From Thermoplasmata archaeon (lineage in GTDB: Archaea > Thermoplasmatota > Thermoplasmata > Thermoplasmatales > Thermoplasmataceae), in NCBI GenBank assembly GCA_021797025.1, contig JAKAAK010000080.1, positions 1 through 11,807 of the forward strand: a DNA stretch of 11,807 bases, written 5' to 3'. Numbering within the stretch: position 1 is the first letter of the stretch; each line of letters starts with the position of its first letter. The notes beneath the pieces are model-generated. The model worked only from the letters and a program-made list of their open reading frames with translations, was not told the origin of the DNA and ran no database searches. Positions 7,119 to 11,807 of this stretch are shown in pieces. A program made the position numbers and the translations under genes.

Positions 7119-8300
7119 GTGAATATTCTCATAATTACACCTGACATATTTCCTTACAGCAAAGGGTATGGAGGAAGAATAACTTTAATGCTTTATGATG
7201 GTTTCAAACGGTTGGGTCACGAAGTAAATATAATATCCTCAATACCTGATAATATTAATCCTTATATCCCAACAGGTCAATACAACATTAAATTAATGAA
7301 ATTGTACAAAATTAGTAGAAGCACATATAGTTATTTTATGCCTTTGCACATAAGGGATTTTTTATTTTTGAGAAAATTTTTAAAGCAAAATATCCATAAA
7401 TATGATATGATATTAATAAACGATTTTACGTGGTCATTAGTATTAGTATCCCTTTTGTTCATTAGAAATGAAAACAAAAATAGGGTTATGATGATTAATC
7501 ATGGAATTCTATCCCTGCGGGCTAACAAAATTGTTTTCTACATGTCAAAAATTTTTAACAAAATTATAGCCAATTTTTTCCTGAGCAATATAAGATGTAT
7601 AATTTCATTTAGCAGCAAGTCAGATTCGGATTTTCAGCAAATAGTAAAATCTAATGTTAAGAGAACAGTAGTTCCATCTTGCCTGGAATACAACAGTGTC
7701 ACGACAACATATGAAAATTCGCTGTCTTTTTCTCGTAACATTTTAGATGAATATAAAAAAAACTTTAACATTAATGATTTTATATTTTCAATAAGTGAAA
7801 TTAATTACCATAAGGGCTACCATATTTTGCTAGAAGCTTGTGGAGAACTTCTTAATGAGGGATATAATTTTGATGTAGTTATAGCTGGTAAAAAAAATCT
7901 GGACTATATAACTGCCTTAAATGAAATTATAAACAAATACAATATAAGTAAAAAGATACATTTTATTGGGCAAATAGATGATATTGAAAAATTTGTATTA
8001 ATGATAAAAAGCAATGTATATGTAATACCGTCACTTAATGAAGGTTTTGGTGTTGGTGCCCAAGAGGCTAGCATTCTTGGTGTTAAAACTGTTGCAACAG
8101 ACACTGGTGCACATAGAGAATTGCTCGGCAATAAAAATTATAACATCATAGTAAAACCAGGGGATGTTACGGATTTGAAACATGCTATTATTTTAGCGTT
8201 AAACTCGAATAAAGTATTGGCAAAACTTGATCTTAAAAGACTCGATGAGTTTTCATGTGATAAAATATCAGAAAGAATATTAAGATTCTTTAGTAGCTAA
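7119..8300 (+). CDS. GT4-family glycosyltransferase with canonical EX7E motif
   Basis: A 393-residue soluble GT-B protein and the only intact plus-strand gene in the window. It begins MNILIITPDIFPYSKGYGGR, the Rossmann strand and Gly-rich loop typical of GT4 enzymes. The C-terminal domain shows SEINYHKGYHILLEA, FDVVIAGK, KIHFIGQIDD and NEGFGVGAQEAS, with the EX7E pair at E308 and E316, so the retaining GT4 donor site looks complete. No membrane helix is evident; it should work at the inner face of the membrane on a lipid-linked acceptor. The start is GTG 7119-7121, since an in-frame TAA lies at 7101-7103 and the family N-terminus begins here. Its last 21 bp overlap the end of the opposing glycosyltransferase gene. 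Donor sugar unknown; mannose or GDP-perosamine are guesses from context. Confidence 0.88.
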   Translation: MNILIITPDIFPYSKGYGGRITLMLYDGFKRLGHEVNIISSIPDNINPYIPTGQYNIKLMKLYKISRSTYSYFMPLHIRDFLFLRKFLKQNIHKYDMILINDFTWSLVLVSLLFIRNENKNRVMMINHGILSLRANKIVFYMSKIFNKIIANFFLSNIRCIISFSSKSDSDFQQIVKSNVKRTVVPSCLEYNSVTTTYENSLSFSRNILDEYKKNFNINDFIFSISEINYHKGYHILLEACGELLNEGYNFDVVIAGKKNLDYITALNEIINKYNISKKIHFIGQIDDIEKFVLMIKSNVYVIPSLNEGFGVGAQEASILGVKTVATDTGAHRELLGNKNYNIIVKPGDVTDLKHAIILALNSNKVLAKLDLKRLDEFSCDKISERILRFFSS

Positions 8301-9467
8301 TGCTCTTTTAACAAATTCATCTATATTTTCTTTAGCAGAATTTATTTTTTTTCCAATTTCTATTTTCCTTTTTGACGACTTAAAACTAATTAAGTGTCGT
8401 TCTATCTCCTTATAAAACATTTTTTGATCGACCAATGTGATTTGATCTCCTTCCTTTACTTCTTCCCTAAATTCCGGAAAATCGAGACATATTACATTAT
8501 TTCCAAAAAAGGATGACATCTCTAAAACACCTGATTGTCCACCAGGAACATTATAAGGCATGAGTACAAAATCAGCCTCTAAAAATAAATGCATCAGTTC
8601 CTTTTCTGGAATGTATCCATAATACTCTGTGATTATGACCTTATATTTACTTAGAACATTTTGAAAATAATTTTTATATTCTGGGAAATGAACATTTATC
8701 CCTCCAGAAATTATGAGGATAAATTCATAGCCATTTTTTTTTAATATCGATAGTGTATTCAGTGCAAATTCTATATTCTTCTGAGGTCCCCAGAAGCCAT
8801 GAAGTAAAATCTTTGGAATATTGTGGTTAGCACCTAACTCTATACTTTCGCGGTCTATGATACCATTTAGATAAACAGTAAAAATTGCATCGATATAATC
8901 ACTTTTTAGAACTCCCAATACTTTATTGCCTCTGACTTTATCTTTTAACATTTTCTCATACATCGGTAATTGTACAAAACTTTTTACTTTCCTATATAGA
9001 TGCTTTTCCAGAATCCTTAAAATTTTATATCTTATCTTATCTTTTACTGAGTTGTAACCCAAATTTGATGCATCGTTGGTAAGAGAGGAACCTTGACTTA
9101 TTATAACAGTATTACATAGTTTTGATGTTGAAATGAGTGTAAATAGACCAAGTAAATTAATTAAGTTACTATTACCAAAAACTGTTGGACCATAGTTGAA
9201 CACAACAAGATCATAATTTTCCGCCTCTATCACTTTCTTAATATTCATTACAGAAAAACTTCTTGAAAGGTTAAAGGATTCTTTGATCTTAATTTTATTT
9301 GGAAATACTGTTTCATAATTATTGGTTGAAACAGGACAGATTACATCAATTCCATTAACATAATCCAACTTTGACAGTAATATACAGAGACTCGTACCCC
9401 ATTGATCATATACCGATCCATGTCCGTAAAAGTTTCCAACAAAAGCTATTTTGAGCTTATTTTCCAT
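8280..9467 (-). CDS. GT-B glycosyltransferase, GT4-like, atypical EX7E
   Basis: A 395-residue soluble protein with weaker but clear GT-B character. The N-terminal half starts MENKLKIAFVGNFYGHGSVYDQWG; the C-terminal half has KILLHGFWGPQKNIEFAL (219-236), FILIISGG (249-256), YGYIPEKEL (283-291) and ADFVLMPYNVPGGQSGVLEMSS (298-319). In the donor site QSGVLE the second Glu is E316, while the place of the first Glu (308) is Pro, as in GT4-like subfamilies with a GxxSGxL loop. It is third in a run with the dehydratase and aminotransferase genes, 25 nt after the latter, so it may use the nucleotide sugar they make; this is inference. A TATA-like box in the short gap could also give it its own leaderless mRNA. 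Its 3' end overlaps the plus-strand glycosyltransferase by 21 bp. Start ATG 9465-9467. Confidence 0.82.
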   Translation of the reverse strand: MENKLKIAFVGNFYGHGSVYDQWGTSLCILLSKLDYVNGIDVICPVSTNNYETVFPNKIKIKESFNLSRSFSVMNIKKVIEAENYDLVVFNYGPTVFGNSNLINLLGLFTLISTSKLCNTVIISQGSSLTNDASNLGYNSVKDKIRYKILRILEKHLYRKVKSFVQLPMYEKMLKDKVRGNKVLGVLKSDYIDAIFTVYLNGIIDRESIELGANHNIPKILLHGFWGPQKNIEFALNTLSILKKNGYEFILIISGGINVHFPEYKNYFQNVLSKYKVIITEYYGYIPEKELMHLFLEADFVLMPYNVPGGQSGVLEMSSFFGNNVICLDFPEFREEVKEGDQITLVDQKMFYKEIERHLISFKSSKRKIEIGKKINSAKENIDEFVKRALATKES

Positions 9468-9482
9468 TGCCCGTTAATGAAA

Positions 9483-9495
9483 CGTTTATATATTA
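9483..9495 (-). promoter_or_regulatory. Putative TATA box before the third glycosyltransferase of the run
   Basis: The minus strand reads TTAATATATAAAC across the aminotransferase stop codon, centred about 21 nt before ATG 9467, and no Shine-Dalgarno sequence precedes that ATG. The gene may therefore be transcribed on its own, in addition to read-through from the two upstream genes. Confidence 0.4.
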
Positions 9496-10587
9496 AATTT
9501 TATTTTTCAAAAACTCAATGATTTTATTGCATACATAATTTACCTGTTCGTCCTCGAGCCTAACACTACTTGGTAGATTTATTCCCCTTCTGTATATATC
9601 AGTGCTAATGGGATAATTGTTACTACTATATTTTTCATAAGGAGGCATAATGTGAACAGGATAAAAGAACTTCCTTGTATCTATTCCATTTTGATACAGA
9701 AACTTAATTAAATTGTCACGATCCTTTTCATCATTCAACAAGATAGAATATAACCAATAAGTACCGTTATAATCATCACCTTCTGGATGCAGTAAAACTT
9801 TATCGTTAAGTTTTTCTCTGTATATTTTTCCAATTTCATGTTTTCTATTAACGAAATCGTTTATTCTCTCGAGCTGAGCGACTCCGAGTGCGGCCTGAAG
9901 GTTCGTCATCCTGTAATTATAACCTATAAATTTGTGCCAATACCTTTTGCTTGGTATCATTCCATGGTCCCTTAACATTGTCATTTTTTCATATAATTCT
10001 TGACTGTTTGTTGTGCAGAATCCACCCTCACCAGTTGTCATCGTCTTATTTCCATAGAATGAAAAGCAGCCTATTGTCCCTATCGATCCTAATGTTCTTC
10101 CCTTATAAGTTGTCCCAAGAGATTCTGCTGTGTCTTCAATAACAAATAATTTATTTCTTTCTGCCACCTCCATTATTTTATCCATGTCTGCAGAATTACC
10201 ATATAGATGGACAACGATTATTGCTTTAGTTTTTTCTGTAATTAATTCCTCAACTAGTTTAGAATCAATACACCAGTTTTTACTATCTATGTCACACAGC
10301 ACGGGAGTTGCATTGCAATATAATACCGCATTTACTGGACTTATAAATGTTAAATCTGGAACAATAACTTCATCACCATACTTTATTCCTATGGCACTAA
10401 GTGCGAGATGCAGGGCAGTTGTTCCATTGGATACAGTCAATCCGTATTTAGTACCAATAAATCTTGAAAAGTTTTCCTCGAGCTTGTCTATGTATTTTCC
10501 GTGAGAACTAACCCATCCAGATTTAACTGCATCAGTAACATACTCTATCTCTTTTTGGCCTATATCAGGCTCTGAGACTGGTATCAT
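9493..10587 (-). CDS. DegT/DnrJ/EryC1-family PLP aminotransferase, probable GDP-perosamine synthase
   Basis: A 364-residue type-I-fold sugar aminotransferase of usual length. MIPVSEPDIGQKEIEYVTDAVKSGW and SSHGKYID match the GDP-perosamine synthase group (RfbE/Per). Visible sites: SNGTTALH (53-60, cofactor phosphate), PDLTF (77-81), VIEDTAESLG (149-158, with D152 for the pyridine nitrogen), and FSFYGNKTMTTGEGG (175-189) with the PLP-forming lysine K181. The lysine rules out the ColD-type dehydratase variant, which has His there. The expected reaction is transfer of an amino group from glutamate to C4 of GDP-4-keto-6-deoxymannose, in the cytosol. The upstream gene encodes the enzyme that makes that substrate, and the two overlap by 4 nt (ATGA). 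An AGGTGG ribosome-binding site (10594-10599) precedes the start, as expected for a gene inside an operon. Another keto-sugar substrate remains possible. Confidence 0.9.
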   Translation of the reverse strand: MIPVSEPDIGQKEIEYVTDAVKSGWVSSHGKYIDKLEENFSRFIGTKYGLTVSNGTTALHLALSAIGIKYGDEVIVPDLTFISPVNAVLYCNATPVLCDIDSKNWCIDSKLVEELITEKTKAIIVVHLYGNSADMDKIMEVAERNKLFVIEDTAESLGTTYKGRTLGSIGTIGCFSFYGNKTMTTGEGGFCTTNSQELYEKMTMLRDHGMIPSKRYWHKFIGYNYRMTNLQAALGVAQLERINDFVNRKHEIGKIYREKLNDKVLLHPEGDDYNGTYWLYSILLNDEKDRDNLIKFLYQNGIDTRKFFYPVHIMPPYEKYSSNNYPISTDIYRRGINLPSSVRLEDEQVNYVCNKIIEFLKNKI

Positions 10588-11639
10588 TCATTACCACCTT
10601 TGTACGTCTTAAGTAGATTATTCTCATTTGGATAACTAGGCACATCCCATGGGAATTTTTCCCCATTAAGGTACATATCCCACCTTTTTAATTCCTCTTT
10701 CATCATCAACTTTACGAGTTCAGGAAATTTTACTCTAGGCTCCCAATGTAACTCATTCTTCGCTTTTGAATAATCACCTCTAAGGGCGGGGACATCTAAT
10801 GGCCTTACGAACCTTTTATCTATTTCCAAATATTTATGGTAGTCCATATCAACATATTTAAAAGCTTCATCAAGAAACTCCTCAACTGTATGTATCTCAT
10901 CCGTTGCAATTACATAGTCCTCAGCATTGTTCGTTTGGAGCATTTTATACATAGCATTTACATACTCTGGAGCATATCCCCAGTCTCTTTTTGCATTAAC
11001 ATTTCCAAGTTTTATCTTTTTCTCCAACCCATAGTATATCTTTGCAACCTCATTTACGATCTTTCTTGTAACAAATTCTAAACCCCTTAATTCTGACTCG
11101 TGGTTAAATAATATTCCAGAAGATACGAATATTCCATAGCCATCCCTGTATATTTTTGATATCCAGTAACCATATAATTTAGCTGCCGCATAAGGACTCA
11201 TAGGTTGAAAAAAGTCATCCTCATTCAAAGATCTCTCCTTATATGATGAACCAAACATTTCACTGGTGCCTGCATAGTATACTTTTGTGTCTAAACCATA
11301 AATTTTCACAGCTTCTAAAATTCTTGTTGCTGATAATCCAGTTACTTCTGCAGTTGCCAGTGGGGATTCGAATGATGCTTCCACAAAGCTCTGCGCAGCC
11401 AAGTGATAAACCTCATCAGGCTTAGATGCCTTTAAGGCGTTCAATATAGATGATAAGTCACTTAAATCCCCTGATATTAAATTGACTTTATCGTATATAC
11501 CAAGATATTGTAGTCGCCAGAAATTCGGAGTACTAACTCTCCTGTATAAACCATAAACTTCATAATTTTTTTCCAATAAAAGTTTTGAGAGGTACGCGCC
11601 GTCCTGACCTGTGATTCCTGTAATTAAAGCCTTTTTCAT
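10584..11639 (-). CDS. gmd: GDP-mannose 4,6-dehydratase
   Basis: A 351-residue extended short-chain dehydrogenase/reductase. It has the NAD(P)-binding GITGQDG (8-14), the RRVSTPNFWRL segment (33-43) typical of Gmd, DLSDLSS (58-64), HLAAQSFVEASF (79-90), the catalytic TSEMFG (T125, S126, E127), SPYAAAKLYGYW with Y150 and K154, LFNHESELRG (177-186), and KRDWGYAPEYVNAM (217-230). These together identify Gmd rather than a general epimerase. It converts GDP-mannose to GDP-4-keto-6-deoxymannose, the branch point to perosamine, fucose, rhamnose and colitose. No fucose synthase or reductase is seen here; the aminotransferase that overlaps its end points to perosamine. Start ATG 11637-11639 is preceded by a TATA box at the leaderless distance, so it is probably the first gene of this transcription unit. 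Confidence 0.93.
   Translation of the reverse strand: MKKALITGITGQDGAYLSKLLLEKNYEVYGLYRRVSTPNFWRLQYLGIYDKVNLISGDLSDLSSILNALKASKPDEVYHLAAQSFVEASFESPLATAEVTGLSATRILEAVKIYGLDTKVYYAGTSEMFGSSYKERSLNEDDFFQPMSPYAAAKLYGYWISKIYRDGYGIFVSSGILFNHESELRGLEFVTRKIVNEVAKIYYGLEKKIKLGNVNAKRDWGYAPEYVNAMYKMLQTNNAEDYVIATDEIHTVEEFLDEAFKYVDMDYHKYLEIDKRFVRPLDVPALRGDYSKAKNELHWEPRVKFPELVKLMMKEELKRWDMYLNGEKFPWDVPSYPNENNLLKTYKGGNE
10594..10599 (-). promoter_or_regulatory. Ribosome-binding site of the aminotransferase gene
   Basis: The minus strand reads AGGTGG 7 to 12 nt before ATG 10587, inside the end of the dehydratase gene. It is a fair match to the archaeal Shine-Dalgarno sequence (GGAGGTGAT) and supports the chosen start. 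The operon-first genes here lack such a site. Confidence 0.5.
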
Positions 11640-11659
11640 TGTGTGGTAATTCTAAGTTG

Positions 11660-11669
11660 TATAATAAAA
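11660..11669 (-). promoter_or_regulatory. Putative TATA box of the dehydratase-aminotransferase unit
   Basis: The minus strand reads TTTTATTATA at positions 21 to 30 before ATG 11639, the spacing expected for a leaderless archaeal transcript. There is no Shine-Dalgarno sequence in the 20 nt before the start codon. Confidence 0.45.
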
Positions 11670-11688
11670 TTATTTGTATTTGTATAGC

Positions 11689-11807
11689 TCAGCCGAATCC
11701 ACATAACTCTTTTCTCAATATTTTATCCATCTCAACAAACATGCTCAAGCCTTTCAACCTCCATGTAGACAGCAGTGATGCTATATACTGGTAGTTCTGT
11801 GATCCAG
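11689..11807 (-). CDS. C-terminal end of an unidentified ORF, cut by the window edge
   Basis: On the minus strand the frame ending at TGA 11689-11691 is open to the right edge and gives 38 residues, ending LRKELCGFG, with a plausible amphipathic, coding-like make-up (LLSTWRLKGLSMFVEMDKIL). The other two minus-strand frames are closed by stops. The protein continues outside the window. The sequence has the feel of a transposase C-terminus, but I cannot name a family, and a chance open frame of this length is possible. It would lie upstream of, and in the same direction as, the dehydratase gene, which has its own promoter in between. Confidence 0.35.
   Translation of the reverse strand, partial: GSQNYQYIASLLSTWRLKGLSMFVEMDKILRKELCGFG

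Noticed and set aside
7904..8131. Minus-strand open frame opposite the plus-strand glycosyltransferase
   Set aside because: It lies antisense to the EX7E donor-site region; no independent support.
10130..10504. Plus-strand open frame of 124 codons opposite the aminotransferase gene
   Set aside because: It is fully antisense to conserved motifs of the PLP enzyme, its protein is Ser/Leu-rich as expected for a shadow, and it has no promoter.
1..11807. CRISPR arrays, tRNA or rRNA genes, box C/D RNAs, riboswitches
   Set aside because: No regularly spaced repeats, no cloverleaf-like segment and no paired C and D boxes were seen; a TTGATGA near 2096 lacks matching D boxes.

Overview
The window looks like chromosomal DNA of an acidophilic or thermophilic euryarchaeon, most likely of the Thermoplasmata (Thermoplasma, Ferroplasma, Cuniculiplasma or Picrophilus type). 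This is an inference from four things: very low GC; Ile codons rich in ATA and Arg codons rich in AGA/AGG; archaeal TATA-like boxes centred about 21 to 25 nt before several start codons with almost no Shine-Dalgarno sequence, as expected for leaderless mRNAs; and a decayed IS5-like transposase. No rRNA, tRNA or housekeeping gene fixes the species.

The window is part of a surface-glycan locus. Right to left: a GDP-mannose 4,6-dehydratase (10584-11639) overlaps by 4 nt a DegT-family aminotransferase that resembles GDP-perosamine synthase (9493-10587). A GT-B glycosyltransferase follows on the same strand (8280-9467). Then comes a plus-strand GT4 glycosyltransferase (7119-8300), tail-to-tail with the previous gene and overlapping it by 21 bp. 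A third glycosyltransferase (5801-6928) is divergent from it. The stretch 4252-5800 has no intact gene; it holds a dead IS5-type transposase (4411-5283) with six in-frame stops. Beyond it lie a two-gene unit, a CysD/PAPS-reductase-family PP-loop protein (3445-4251) followed by a sulfatase-superfamily hydrolase (2154-3440), and then a Wzx-like MOP flippase (260-1810). The right edge carries the last 38 codons of an unidentified minus-strand ORF.

Together the genes suggest GDP-mannose -> GDP-4-keto-6-deoxymannose -> GDP-perosamine, assembly of an oligosaccharide by three cytoplasmic glycosyltransferases, and export of the lipid-linked glycan by the flippase. The PP-loop/sulfatase pair may add, remove or transfer a sulfate or phosphate group. 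The window has no initiating glycosyl-phosphate transferase, oligosaccharyltransferase or sulfotransferase, so the locus probably continues outside. The most interesting part is the PP-loop plus cytosolic Thr-type sulfatase pair: neither protein has the residues of the textbook enzyme it would be named after.
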